DNA of 64,000 nt from Ochotona curzoniae (Eukaryota > Chordata > Mammalia > Lagomorpha > Ochotonidae). Every line of letters starts with the position of its first letter. Position 1 is the stretch's first letter. The position numbers and the translations under genes are program-made. The stretch lies in NCBI RefSeq assembly GCF_017591425.1, contig NW_024466512.1:18107001-18171000 (forward strand), read 5' to 3'. This document shows positions 23,601 to 35,104 of the stretch, one piece after another. The notes beneath the pieces are model-generated. The model made no database searches. It was not told the DNA's origin and saw only the letters and a list, made by a program, of their open reading frames with translations.

Positions 23601-25419
23601 ACTTATGTTCCTGGGGAAGCTGGACCATAGGTCTTCAGTTTAACGGATGGGTTTCATGGTAATGCCCATTTGTTCCTCTCAGGGTTTCAATTCAGACTGG
23701 ATTGCCATTGGACTGGATTGCCATTGGATTGTCATTTGCTAATTTCTAGTGGGCCCTGTTGTCAGCAAGCTTGATTAACAAAGATGCTTTAACACATCCT
23801 AGATGTGTCTGGCATGATCTCTCTTGCACTCCATGACACAAGAATAATCTGGATATAGGAAGTTAGTCTTGATGATGTAAGTATATTGGTCTTCACAATA
23901 AAAGGTGGTAAATCTTTATGGAATGAAGAAATCCATTTTAGAGGAAATAGTATCTGTGTACATTGGCAAGTTCACTGGGTGGCAGCCCTGTAAAAAGAGA
24001 CTGCAAAAGAAGAAAAGGAAAGCAGTGGACATGACAGATCTGGTGGCTTTTGGCTGTATCTCACAAGAAAGTAACAAGGATGGCTCTTCCTTTCAAGTAA
24101 ATCTGAACAGAATAGTGGTAGGCCTGGAGAGGATTAATGCGAGGGAGCCCCTGGTGGCTGAGCAAGGGAAGTGGAGTGGAAAGAGTTGGAAATTGGCCTT
24201 GGGTAACATCAAGTCCCAAGCTGTACCGCACTCTCTCTCCATGAGTTAATTCCATCAAACAGCAAATCATCCTGTGGTCAGAAGAAAAGGGAACACTCCC
24301 AAGGGGATGGTTTTTGCCTGTTTTTATCTCATTTTCAGTTTTGTCTGTTTTATGTTTTTCGACATTGAAATCAGCACAGCAGTCTCAATAAACTTTCCAT
24401 GGAAAATCACAGTCTTGAAGCCAGGGTGTTGCCCTTGAAAGTGTGCTGAATACTCTGGTTTTTCTTTTTGTTTTCTGCAGTGATGACCCGACGCCCATGT
24501 GTTACTTTGATTTGTCCTAATGGCTCTTGAGAGGTGTTTGGGAAATCTGGCTTCGTCGCTGCATTTAGCTGCCACGCAGGGAGTCAACAGCATGTGACAA
24601 GGCAGGAAGGCATTAGACCAGAAAAAAACAAGGGCTTGAACTGCCATGTCCCCTTGAAGTTTCCACAGTGGTATTTGGCAAACTTTGTGCGAAGTGCTTC
24701 CAGTTGTCAGCTGTTAAGAAGCCTGTTCCCGGCTGTCAGGTCCGAGTGCTGTCTAATTTACACAGATACAGAGTTCTAATCAGATACTTCAGAAAGTCAC
24801 TTATGCCATAAGGTATTCACATTATCTCAAGACATTTCTATTTGGCTAATAGGAAATGAAAGTGTGAATTAATGCCCTTCACATGCCATTAAAACACGGA
24901 GAGGGAGAAGCCTTCCTTTGGCCACCAGGGGCCTCCTTGTTAGGTCTGTTCTCCACTGTCTCAGCTAATTGCTTTCAACATTTTCTAAAGCAAAGGATGT
25001 ATTTTGACATCATGGAACATGACTTTAAACCAGAAATCCATGTGGCCTCCAAACCTTCGGGTTATTGGCATGATATATTGCAATTCACTTGTAATTTAAA
25101 GATAGAGAACTTGTGGCTTCCTAAAAATGAAAGTCTTTTTGCTCAATTCCCAAATGGCTAATGTAAGCAGCTTTGAAAGCAGACGTAAAAAGACTGCAGA
25201 ATCCCACATAAGTAAGACTTGGAGAAATTATGTCACCAATCACCTCCCCAACCCTGACGAGCCAAGTTACAGTTCCCTTTATCTTACCCATAATTAGATA
25301 TATAATCATCAGGTGTTGTCATAAGCATATATCCTGTAGGATGCAAAGTTAGTGAATAAAACCAGTAATTGTTATCTTTGTTACCTAATTTGGGGGGTTA
25401 TTAAGAAGCAGACACAGTT
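23601..25419. other. Unique non-coding stretch
   Basis: Contains a perfect 16-bp tandem duplication at 23695-23726. Frames at 23905-24249 (starting at GTG), 24534-24779 and 24883-25161 have no recognisable family. No repeat identified. Confidence 0.5.
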
Positions 25420-25745
25420 GAGTGGGAGATTGGCACAGTGGTTATGATGGCACTGTTAAGAAAACCTTGGGACACTCCCATCGCAGTTCCAAGTATCTGG
25501 CTTCAAGAAATAGCTTTGCTCTAAATGTTAACTTCTTGCTTAAGAGCAGGCTGGGGGCAGCGAGTGATGGCTGAAGTGTTAGGGTCCCTGCCACCTCCAT
25601 GAGAGAGCAGGATTGAATTTCTTACTCCAGGGTTCAGCCTCACTGAGCTCTGCCTTTCGTGAGCATTTGGGAAGTAAAGCAGAAATAGAGATCTATCAGA
25701 CTCTGTCTCTCAACATTTCATATTACATAAGGATAAATAAATAAA
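25420..25745 (+). mobile_element. Old C-type SINE pair or rearranged copy
   Basis: Head-like GATTGGCACAGTGGTTATGA, then TTGGGACACTCCCATCGCAG. A second head-like stretch, GGCTGAAGTGTTAGGGTCCC, follows near 25568. The end has GCATTTGGGAAGTAAAGCAG, ACTCTGTCTCTCAAC and an AAATAAATAAAG tail. The internal order suggests either two overlapping old copies or a deleted and rearranged one. Confidence 0.65.
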
Positions 25746-25767
25746 GATTATAAGAAAAGGTAGAGGG

Positions 25768-26016
25768 TCCTGGCATTATGGCATGCTAGATAAAGCCATC
25801 ACCTGTGACACTGACATTCCGAATGGGCACTGGTTTATGTCCTGGCAGCTCCACTTCTAACCCTGCTGTCTGCTAACGGACTGGAAAAACACAGTTGAAG
25901 ATGTCTTGAGTGTCTGAGTCCTTGACAAGCCTGTTGTGAGAGGCTGGATGAAGCTCGAGGCTCCTGGCTTTGGCATGGACTGGTGCTGGCAATCTGGGTG
26001 GTGAACCAGAGGAAGA

Positions 26017-26056
<40 letters not shown>

Positions 26057-26115
26057 TGTTCTTGTTCTTTCTCTCCCTGTAACTCTGACATTCCAAATAA
26101 ATCAAAAATAATTTT
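25768..26115 (+). mobile_element. Old C-type SINE with expanded CT block
   Basis: Sense copy: GGTCCTGGCATTATGGCATG head, TGTCCTGGCAGCTCCACTTC, GGATGAAGCTCGAGGCTCCT, GGTGGTGAACCAGAGGAAGA, then a (TC)16 run at 26022-26053 in place of the normal CT-rich block, TAACTCTGACATTCCAAATA and an A-rich tail. The 3' end is closer to the rabbit-type C repeat than to the young copies. The glutamate/arginine-rich frames on the minus strand are translations of the CT run. Confidence 0.88.
26022..26053. repeat. (TC)16 microsatellite within a SINE
   Basis: Pure dinucleotide run grown from the CT-rich block of the surrounding SINE. Confidence 0.95.
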
Positions 26116-26137
26116 TAAAACGGAAGAGGAACTGTGC

Positions 26138-26260
26138 CCAGTGTCTTACACATGCATGTCATTAAAACCTGTCAACATTGTAGGATAAGAACTACTATTA
26201 GTATCTCATTTTTATAAGGAGAATTAAGCTGTCAACTTAAGGTTCCATTGCTAATGCGTG
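26138..26260 (-). mobile_element. MIR fragment
   Basis: Plus strand reads AAGAACTACTATTAGTATCT, CATTTTTATAAGGAGAATTA and TCCATTGCTAATGCG, following the reversed MIR order of GGTACTATTATTATCCCC, ATTTTACAGATGAGGAAACT and CAGCTAGTAAG. Diverged. Confidence 0.6.
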
Positions 26261-26427
26261 AGATGAGATATATTTATAGGAAAAAATAACTTTGATCTTT
26301 CAATGGTGATCTTTGACTACACTTTAGAAATAAAATATGTCAAACACAATATTCTTAAAAAAGAGATAACTACATAAGGCAGAGGACTCAGTGTGTCCTC
26401 AGATAAGATATTTCTCCCATATCAATA

Positions 26428-26925
26428 AGAGACCTAAATTTTATTGTTATTATTATTAATTACATTGCATTATGTGACACAGTGTTATGGGCACTGCGAT
26501 TCCCTCCCCGAACCCTCTCCCCATGGTGGATTTCTCCACCTTGCTGCATTACCACAGTTCAAATTCAGTTGAAGTTCTTTCATTGGAAGTATTTACCAAG
26601 CATAAATTCCAGTGTCTTATTATCCTAGTGGGTTCAACGATTTCTTGGTGAGACCATCTCTGGTCTGAAGGTAAAGCCAGCAAAGTATCATCCCAATCAA
26701 TTAAAAGCCCCGACATAACATCAACAACCATTTACAACCTTATGGCATTAATTGACATGGTATTGATTAATAGTATGTTAATAGGAAAATGCGGGTTCTT
26801 AACTACATCCTGTGACTTCTTCATAGACGTTTCAATTTTTGGTTTATATTCAACCGGATTCCATACACCTCAAAATGGCTATAGATTACTTTTACTTGGA
26901 TGGGAGGCCTAATTTTTAAGGTTTT
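26428..26925 (-). mobile_element. Lagomorph L1, 3' UTR end only
   Basis: A reversed A-rich end (TTATTGTTATTATTATTAAT), then CCCTCCCCGAACCCTCTCCC, TATCCTAGTGGGTTCAACGA, and CAACCATTTACAACCTTATG GCATTAATTGACATGG. I recognise these as lagomorph L1 3' UTR text in reverse. The homologous part of the element at 59740 is only loosely similar, so a different L1 subfamily is likely. No ORF2 is retained. Confidence 0.7.
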
Positions 26926-26929
26926 TGTC

Positions 26930-27220
26930 ACCTTTTAAGAGGTATTCATTTATTTTAATGGTATCATGACAGATTGGAAAGAGGCAGAGGTCTTCATCTG
27001 TTGGTTCTCTCAGGGCTCGCCAGGGTGATACCCGGAAGCAGAAACTGAACTTATCTGTGCTTCTCTTGTGGATGGCAGGGACCTCAAGCACTAATGCCAT
27101 CCTCCACTGCTCCCCAGGATTTTAGCAGGGAGCTGGATCAGAAGCTGAGTAGCTGGGACCAGAACTAACGCTCTTACAAAATACAAATGTCCTCATTCGT
27201 AAATTAACCACAGCCCATAA
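26930..27220 (-). mobile_element. Old C-type SINE, antisense
   Basis: Reversed tail (AAGAGGTATTCATTTATTTT), GATTGGAAAGAGGCAGAGGT, AGCAGGGAGCTGGATCAGAA, GACCAGAACTAACGCTC, and a reversed head ending AATTAACCACAGCCC. Inserted next to the 5' truncation point of the L1 fragment. Confidence 0.8.
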
Positions 27221-28829
27221 CACCTTTCCACTCTGAAGCCTTTATGAGGAAACTGGTGCAGCCCTGACCACACCCTTTCTGTAAGGAACATGAGAGTAAC
27301 TCCGAAAGACCCATCTGTGAATGAAGGCAGGAAATCTATTCAGTGACGTCACCTGCCTCTCCATGGCTATCCATCACAGGGCAGGAAAGCGATGTCATTC
27401 AGATGGCAACAGGCGTGCGGTGACACTATTGTCTTACAGAAGGATTTTCTTTCATGTAACACTCAAGCCCTAGCCTGAGCTTCTCTGTTTTGAAACATCT
27501 GCTGATTGGTGAGCTCCAGAGGCCACCTTCCCCGCTGGAAATCTCAGCCTGCTTTTCTTAGCACCTAAAACATTGCCTGCTCCTTTCCCCAGAGTTCTGC
27601 TTTATGCCCTCCAGAGAAGTGGAGATTTGTAGACCATCTGCTAAGATCTGCTTTCTTCATTTTTCTATCCTAGAGGTCTTCCTGGCACAGCCATCACAGC
27701 CAGATGAAATTGTCACACATCTCAGTGCAAGAGAAAGAGCTGTTGTGTTAGGCTAAGAGGAGAAGCATGTCATAAAGTTACTAGCTTAATTAAGCCATTA
27801 CGGTTTTTAGGAGTTCTTAAATACAGGCAATTAGAATGTATAATTGAGTTTGAGCACTGCTTCATTCTGCAATTTCCTTGGTCTGCTCACAACCAGCTCG
27901 TGAAAGGAAGCAGCTGCCTTCACATCCTGGTGGCGATAGAGCCAGATCTGCATTTCCATTGCAGACCCCACAGTATCCGTGAGCTGCTGCTAGCTCTCTT
28001 GGCTTAGCTCAGGAGTGTGAGGCCCAGACACAGAAGTGAACCCTGGGGACAGTGTTTTGTGTGACAGTGAGCCATTTCCCCAAACTCCAGCAATGGCATC
28101 GCCCTCATGCTTCCACAGAGAAAGCTACAGATGTGCTTTGGGAAACTTTCTCTTTGGAAAAATGATTGCAGCCTTCTGCCCTGAGGTTGGAAAGAGGAAA
28201 GTAAGGCGAGAGAAAATGCAAGCCTGTGCTCTTCAAGTTTGGCTAGCAGAGGATAAAGTCAATTTAGATCTCCCCTTGGGGATAAGTGTACATTTGGGGA
28301 AAGGACAAAAAGCCCACTGCGATGCAGTGTACCTGGGAGGAGCATCACAGATGGCGTTATTTCAGTAACTTTTTACCCCAGTAATATATAGTTCTTGTTT
28401 CAAAGCCAATTTAGCAGATTTGTTTATATCACAGGCTAACTCCAATCCCCACACATATGCAGACATATAAGCCAACATACCTAGACTTTGGTATGTGTAC
28501 TAGTGGCACAACAGCTCCAAGTCACACCCCTACCTTTCAGTGTGGGCCATATTTCCTCTCCTATAAAACCTTCAACAGGAGAGAGGTGTCAGAGATGAAG
28601 GAGATCATTTATAATGAAACATAAAGGAAATCATCAAGTATCAGTGACTGTAGGTTTATTTCAGTTCTAGGCATCTTTATGTCAGCATAGTTTCACAGTG
28701 ATTGGATAGTTTGCACGCTTGAATCATCCTATTAATCGTGAAGACATGCAGACATTTAAGTCCGTCATAAACTGGTGGGCCTAAAAGGGCATAAACGTAA
28801 TCCAACCACAGTCTTCAGGAAGTTTGTGA
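27221..28829. other. Repeat-poor unique stretch
   Basis: No interspersed repeat recognised in 1.6 kb, unusual for this window, and no exon either. The 110-codon frame at 28036-28368 starts at GTG and matches nothing I know. Possible conserved non-coding DNA, by inference only. Confidence 0.5.
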
Positions 28830-29105
28830 GGGACTCTAAGGTGACTGGAGGCATGCCATGGAGGCACTTCCTGGGAGAGGGGGGCTCGTGAAGGCTGAGT
28901 GGTGCTGACCTTGTCTCTCGGCTTCCAGGCTCATCATGTGAATCTTCCCCCACAGGCACTGCCACTTTTGGCATTCACTACCTGAATCAATGGGATTTCC
29001 ACCTGCTCTTGGAGGAAGCCTCCGAAACTGTGAGTTAAATAAATGCTTTCCTTTTTGAGCTTAGCTTCCTTGGCTTAGCTTTATGTTAACATAATAAACA
29101 GCTGA
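28830..29105 (+). mobile_element. Possible MaLR LTR, 3' half
   Basis: Contains GTCTCTCGGCTTCCAGGCTC and GCCTCCGAAACTGTGAGTTA followed by AATAAATGC. This is the characteristic GCCTCC-AACTGTGAGT-AATAAA end shared by MLT1, MST and THE1 LTRs. The 5' part is not recognisable. Confidence 0.45.
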
Positions 29106-29491
29106 TGGGTGGAGCCTTGCCAAGAGAAATGCTGAAAAGCAAAATCTGTCGGAAAAAAGAAGTCTTGTAGGAAACCGCAAGTGAATAGACTCCAATCTAA
29201 GGCATGAAATGACTCCTGTGACACCCGGTGCCTTAGCCAGGTGTAGGTTTGGCCAATTTGTATTTAGAAACAATGGACTTTCTGCACCTTCCTTGGTCTG
29301 TGAGGGAAGAAAACACTGCCTGTGCATGCGCAGGACCAGCTACCCAGGTATCTACAAAACCAAGTGCTTTTAGAAATGAAATCACCAAATATTGCAATTC
29401 TTGAAACTGAATTGAAGTTAATGATTGCTCCGAGGTTCTATGGATTACTTGATGGCTTATACTATGGAAAAATATAAGGGTTTGGTTCCCC
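29106..29491. other. Unique non-coding sequence
   Basis: Nothing recognised; two overlapping minus-strand frames under 90 codons have no family resemblance. Confidence 0.5.
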
Positions 29492-29600
29492 ATAGCTCTA
29501 GTCTCGAACTTTAGTGAGTTTCAGAATTACTCAGAGAGTTTGTTAAACCACAGCTTTTGGGGCCCGAGCCTCCACGTTTATGATGGAGTAGCTTTATAGT
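29492..29600 (+). mobile_element. MER5A-like DNA transposon fragment
   Basis: GTCTCGAACTTTAGTGAGTT TCAGAATTACTCAGAGAGTT is followed by TGTTAAACCACAGCTTTTGG and GGCCCGAGCCTCCACG, in the order of the MER5A left half (TCTCAAACTT, CATCAGAATCACCTGGA, GTTAAAACACAGATTGCTGG, GCCCCACC). Confidence 0.7.
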
Positions 29601-32439
29601 ATCACTCAGAACTTAATTTATAATAAAATTTCAAGGTAAGGGGACATTTGATGTGCTAGTTTAATCATTTCCCATTCTGTAACCTTTGACCTAAAGGATC
29701 CAGTTGCCTGTGATATATATGACAGCTATTCTGTTGATACCTAAAGAAAAGTCTTCAGTGCTTCTGGGCACACAGAGGACCTGAGAAGTACAATAGGAAG
29801 CATGGGGTGTGAACAGCAGGTGCAAAAGTCAAGTGCAATAGATTTGCACTGCACCTTCAAGCTTCAAGGCTTAAAACCAGGGGCATTCCAGGTGCGTGGT
29901 TGGTTTGCAGATTATTAGTCTTGCAGAGGATGAACTCTATCCGCTTGCAGTCTGCAGGCAAACAGCCTAAAACGAGAGAGGGAGAAAAGATGTGGCCTTA
30001 GGTGCTTGTCCAGAGCTTTGCATTTTTCTAATGTAAGCAGGTTGTGACTTAAGGGGGAAGAAATTCTGCTTCTTAAATGAATCAGATTCATTTCCTAACA
30101 TTTGGGGAGACGACTCCAGGGAAAGGTCTGTCTTTTTTGACCAGGTAGTAAGAACTGAAAAGTTTAGGAATATCTGTGTAAATGATTGACATGACTGGAA
30201 TGGATCACATATCTGTCATGGAGGAACTGATGCTAGCATATATAACCATAGTATGTTTATTAAACTTTCATAAAAATAGAAATTGAGCTAGTGCGTATGA
30301 AAAAGATTTCTGAGCTGAACTTTCCAAGTCAAATTGAATGTAGATATTTCCAAATATAACTTTGCTGTTGGATTTATCCATGATAATGGGTGTTATCCAG
30401 GAAGTGGTTAATGGATATTCTTATTGTACAGTACTCAGGAAAGCCATTTTTCTTTTTCTTTTTGAATTTTATAGTTGCTACCTGAGTCCCTACTATATGT
30501 AGGCAATATGTTAGGATTTTTTGTAATTTAATATTTAAAATATTTTTAAATTTAAATACATATTTTTAAAATATACAATATGTAAAACTCAGTCTGTACT
30601 ACCCGGTGCAAAGGTAGTGTGCCTATGAGATAGTAAAATGTGGGGGGATGCTGTAAATACACGGTAGGAAGTGCACTAAGCATCATTTGAACATTTGTGA
30701 AAGACGTCATTGGGCTTCCCTCTTGTAGCCTTCCTCCACTGGGCAAGTCGTCTTCAGTCATTGAGATTTCCAATGGGGCTAAATGTTGATACCGAATCAG
30801 TTAGTGATGAACTTTACTTGTTGATTCCATAATTAACCTAAGTGCAAGATATAAAAATAAAGGGCACCGTTTTCGAAAGTAACGTATATGACCCTGACCT
30901 TGGCTTTATAGAGATAAATAAATGATTAATGTCTTAGCCAACCTGATCAGCACAATTTTCAGATGCTGATATAGCTCCTTGACCCAATTATCGGTAGTGA
31001 GTATTTATTCACTTGCTTTCTGTGTTAATACTCTTACAGTAACAGAATGTCTTAAGTGTTTTTTTTCTTCACTTTTAGAATACCTCCTCTGCTTTCCTTT
31101 ATAAAGTGAGTTGCATATGCATAGTTTCCCTGTCAATAATTTATATAGTTAGATATATATATAATTGCTTATTAATGAGAACTAAAATACACAATCTTGT
31201 ATAAAATGTACAGTCTTAAAAAAAAGTATAGGAGCTAATGGGGTCTCCTTTCAATGTGGAATGAATGGGAGTCCCTGAAGAGACAAGGATAGAGAATGCC
31301 AATGAACCCTTCAGCTAACTTTGTGATTGTGTTCGCAAGGGAACTGGGATATGAAAAAGACTTCAAATGATTGGTGGCATCTGAGATGATTTTAACACAA
31401 ATTGGGATGTGCATATTTGCATATGCAAATGATTATGTACAGAGTTATGGTTTCTAGTAAATACGAGTATTGTAACATTTACCTGACCAGTCTTTGCAGT
31501 GTTGGTTGTTTAAGCAGCCTGAAATTCAATTTCAGCCCAAGGTGTCCATTTTGTCCTTTGAGATGTTCACCTTAATGACTCGACCAAGTTGTTCTGAGCT
31601 TAGATCTTAATTAAGGAAAGAAAAAATTAGTCTCCATTTGTAGCATGTTATATGGGGTTTTCTTGTACTATTCTACAATTTGGAAGAATCTATAGTCAAC
31701 GACAAAACTGGCTTTAGAATGAAGCTGTGGTAATCACACCATTCTGTCTGGTAGTGGAGGGCAGTTCATAGAGAATCATTCTTCTTCTCATGTACATTGC
31801 TGTTTTGGGGGGAAAAAATGAGGGAGATTCATTGCAATTAGATGACTCCAGACTCTGGTATTTGGCTGGATAAATTCTAGTAGTTAAGATTATATCTCAA
31901 GCATATCCTGCTGATCTGCCATAAAAAAAAATGTCTTCAGTGATTTTCTGGTGGACATTTTGTTAGGGAACAATTAGAGCTCATTTTGTTTAAGTCAGAG
32001 AATTAAACCCCTGAAACTATTTCTCATGACAACATATTCTTTTGTGAAGAGGGGTATCATACAATCAGAACAATTTATGTCAGATTGATCCTTGGGTGTA
32101 ATCCATAGAAAATGGAGTTTGAGGGATAGGGCCAGATCTAGAAAAGTTTCCTAAGGATGAGACCCTCCTCCCTGTCCTAGCCATGACTGAGCACTTTATT
32201 TTCATGGCACCATGGTCCTCATCAATAGAAAGTTATAAAAAACTCAGTAGTCTGCCTAAGATTGCTTTTGTCACTACTAGTCTGTAAGCTACCTTATGTA
32301 TAAAGCTTTGATCCTATAGCCTGCTAGTGGGCATATGTCTTGAAATCATCAAGTCAATATCGTCATTGCCTTTGGATCTAATTAAGTCAATCCCAATATG
32401 CCCAATCTTCCTAGTTTATACTGTAGCACAGGCACCACT
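29601..32439. other. Repeat-poor unique stretch with a palindromic octamer
   Basis: No gene or transposon recognised over 2.8 kb. A 16-bp palindrome of two octamer motifs lies at 31415-31430. AT-rich runs occur at 30518-30580. Together with 27221-28829 it is the best place to look for conserved regulatory DNA. Confidence 0.5.
31415..31430. promoter_or_regulatory. Palindromic double octamer (POU-type) motif
   Basis: ATTTGCATATGCAAAT is a perfect 16-bp palindrome made of ATTTGCAT and its complement ATGCAAAT placed back to back. The octamer is the established binding site of POU factors such as OCT1/OCT4. Binding here is inference; the sequence shows only the motif. Confidence 0.4.
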
Positions 32440-32690
32440 ACCACTTCATCTGGAGAATAGTGACAGCCCTCCAAATCTTCTACCTGCTTTGCCTTGTACA
32501 CAAGCATCCATCAGAGTGAGCCTTTTAAAACAAAGTCACCTGGGCCTCTGTCAAAACCCCTCTAGGGATTTCCTCTGTTGGATTGTGTGACCCACACTGC
32601 CTTATTTGCTGCTAGCCCTGTAATACCTGTGTCAGCACCTGGCATGTGGTGAGTACTCCACAAATATGTGTCAGATAACAACAAATTAAA
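32440..32690 (+). mobile_element. L2 3' end
   Basis: GAGTGAGCCTTTTAAAACAA AGTCACCTGGG and CAAAACCCCTCTAGGGATTT match the L2 body pattern (GATCCTTTTAAAACATAA, CAAAACCCTCCAATGGCTTCC). It ends with CAGCACCTGGCATGTGGTGA GTACTCCACAAATATGTG, the usual L2 terminus. Confidence 0.75.
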
Positions 32691-32979
32691 AGGAAAGGAG
32701 TACCTCTTCTACTCAATGTCCCCATCTTCTTCACCTCAAGTCCTTTTTGTCTTCATTTTTTTAAAAATTAACATTACAAAGTGGAGCATGCACATTTTCT
32801 TTAAAAACTGGAAACAAATACAGAAAAAAGTGAATGTTATATTAAGAGCTGCCATGGAAGGTTAACATTTTGGTTTAAATTCTTCTAGATGTATTCTGTA
32901 GTAAAACCTTCCTCCATCAAATCCCTTCCCTATTTGTAGCCTTGCATCAGACACAATCTCGAGATTGTCACCATTTGAT

Positions 32980-33250
32980 TTGGTTTCCGGTAGCTGCTGT
33001 AAAAATTAACAACAAAATTGTGGTTTAGAACTATTGAAATGCATGCTTTCAAGGTCTGGAGACCATGAGTCTGAAATCAAGGTGTTGGTAGTGGTTGACA
33101 TTCCTCAAATGTCCAGCTTCCCAATATTGTTGTCCCTCACAGATTGTGGCAGCAGCTTTCTGCTGTGCATCTTATTGACTTCTGTGGTATTCCTATGTTC
33201 TCTTGCCTCTTCTTTCCCCAATGACACAGAGATATATTTGATAATAAATT
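32980..33250 (-). mobile_element. MLT1/MaLR-like LTR fragment
   Basis: Plus strand reads GTTTCCGGTAGCTGCTGTAA AAATTAACAACAAAATTGTG, then AAGGTCTGGAGACCATGAGT CTGAAATCAAGGTGTTGG. This is the common reversed order of GGGCTGCTGTAACAAA, TTCTGGAGGCTGGAAGT and GAAATCAAGGTGTTGGCAG in ancient LTRs. The 81-codon frame over it is not a gene. Confidence 0.7.
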
Positions 33251-33694
33251 ATTGTGTGTATATAAGATGTACACAGTGATAACTTGCATTATAAATGATG
33301 AACATAGTTAATTAATACAACTGTTATTTCACATACTTGCCATTATTTATGAATGTGTGATGATAACACTTAAGATTTGCTCTCTTGGCAAATTTCCAAC
33401 ACACAATACAGTATTGACTAATCTTTCTTTTACATATTAGGGCCCCAGAAATTACTCCTTCTATAATTAACATTTTTTTTACTCTTTTCTCCGTTATATT
33501 ATATATTGTATTTAGGGTCCACTTTGATACTCTAGTATAGACTTATTTGGATTCATTTAAATAGTTTAGTGATACCTCAAAATAAGATTGCCTTATAGTT
33601 TCTAGTAATTTGATATAAATTTGTTTTGGGGAGGGGGACATTATTGAACCCAAAGTATGCATATGAAGTAAAGTAGTATAACTCTTGAGAATCT
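33251..33694. other. Unique AT-rich non-coding sequence
   Basis: Nothing recognised. Confidence 0.5.
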
Positions 33695-33850
33695 GTTGTT
33701 AAAATCCTTTATTGTTCCTCAAGGGCAAAATAGTCCAGGTTCCTTTACATAGTATGAACAGTATTTATGATCCAATCCTTTCCTAATCCTTCAGTAATAT
33801 AGCATCAGAATGGCAGGCAACTCACCACAACCCCTCCATTCCAGTGATAT
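33695..33850 (+). mobile_element. L2 internal fragment
   Basis: CAAGGGCAAAATAGTCCAGG TTCC, TTATGATCCAATCCTTTCC and CACCACAACCCCTCCATTCC AGTG follow the L2 order (AAAGTCCAAAGTCCTTA, ACAATCTGGCCCC, CACTCTGCTCCAGCCAC). Short and diverged. Confidence 0.5.
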
Positions 33851-34370
33851 CTAGAAGGAAAAATGGAGGAGGAAATATCCTTGGAAAAAGAACACCACCT
33901 GCCAATCTTGGGCTAGCAGTATGATATAATATTGAGATTTGGCATGTTGTATAAATGTGACCATTTAGATTCATCAGTGGGTCAACCCAGGGATCACAAG
34001 GATTAGTTTCAACTTGTCAAGATAGTGCTTGACATTAATAAATTATTGTTTTGTTCAGGGCAGTCATTGGTACAATGATTGATTTCCTGGTACAAAAGTC
34101 AAATTCTCATTTTCTCTCCCAGTGTTGCTTTTGTACTGCCTCTGCTTGGTGATGCTCTTTTCCGTACATTTACTTTTAAATTTCTGTTTCAGGAGAATGT
34201 ATTTGTTTGTGTCTGATTCAATTAATTTTTCCAAGATGGTTCCCATCACCACTGCCTCTCTGTATGGCTCAGATGTTCTAGCAATACAGGATAATAGTGG
34301 CAATGCAGAAATTGACAAAGTGTGAAGTGAAATTCACATGTATTAGTCATTTTCCCTCTTCTCTTTTTGT

Positions 34371-34408
34371 TAGTAATAGACTGAATTGATAGTAATAGAC
34401 TGAATCAA
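34371..34408. repeat. 19-bp tandem duplication
   Basis: TAGTAATAGACTGAATTGA is followed at once by TAGTAATAGACTGAATCAA, differing at the last few positions. Confidence 0.9.
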
Positions 34409-35038
34409 GGCTACACATTTGTTTATTCCATTTTAGAAAATTCAATTTGTTACATAGTCTCATCACTTTCCATCACTCTTGGTTATGTGCATGGATTTTT
34501 TTTTCTTTCCTTTCCTTAAAAATGCTAACATTTTCCATGTTTTTTTCTCTATCGTTACTTGGATTGGCACATTTACCAAACATGCAGAAGGCAATTGAGT
34601 AGAGATAACACTAATGCTGGTACCTTTTTTTTTAATACAAAACCATTAAGCTTATGTGTAAAAGCAATGGATGATGAAGGTGACGAAATCCTTGAAGGAA
34701 CAGAGCAGTATCTGTAGACAAAATATCAGTGAAGACCAGGTTGAGAGATGGGGTGGTCCAGACTGGTGAAGTCAATGAGGGTGATGGAATAGTTTGGAGA
34801 ATTTAAAAACAGTAATAAAACCACGTCATGTCATTATACTCTCTATCATCACCCTGAGCCAATCATTTTAAGCAATGTCCATAATAAAAAATTTCTCCTT
34901 GGCAAAAAACAAAATCATTTGTTGATGTATCTTTTGGATAATTGTTCTAATTAGTGCTAAATTTTGTATATGTATAACAAAAATTAGTATATGCTTACTA
35001 CTTATTCTTAAGGAAAGTTTGTATTCTATATGGAAGAT

Positions 35039-35104
35039 AGACATACTAAGTATACACATACTAAGTATAGACATACTAAGTATACTAAGATAGACATACT
35101 AAGT
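35039..35104. repeat. Short tandem array, about 15-bp unit
   Basis: The core ACATACTAAGTAT recurs about four times, separated by AG, AC or ACTAAGAT. Likely a small slippage-born satellite. Confidence 0.9.

Noticed and set aside
23905..24249. 114-codon frame as a gene
   Set aside because: It begins at GTG and the basic stretch matches no domain I know.
25857..26105. Glu/Arg-repeat protein frames
   Set aside because: Translation of the (TC)16 run inside an old SINE.
28036..28368. 110-codon frame in the repeat-poor island as an exon
   Set aside because: The start is GTG, there is no family resemblance, and I could not see convincing flanking splice sites with matching phase.
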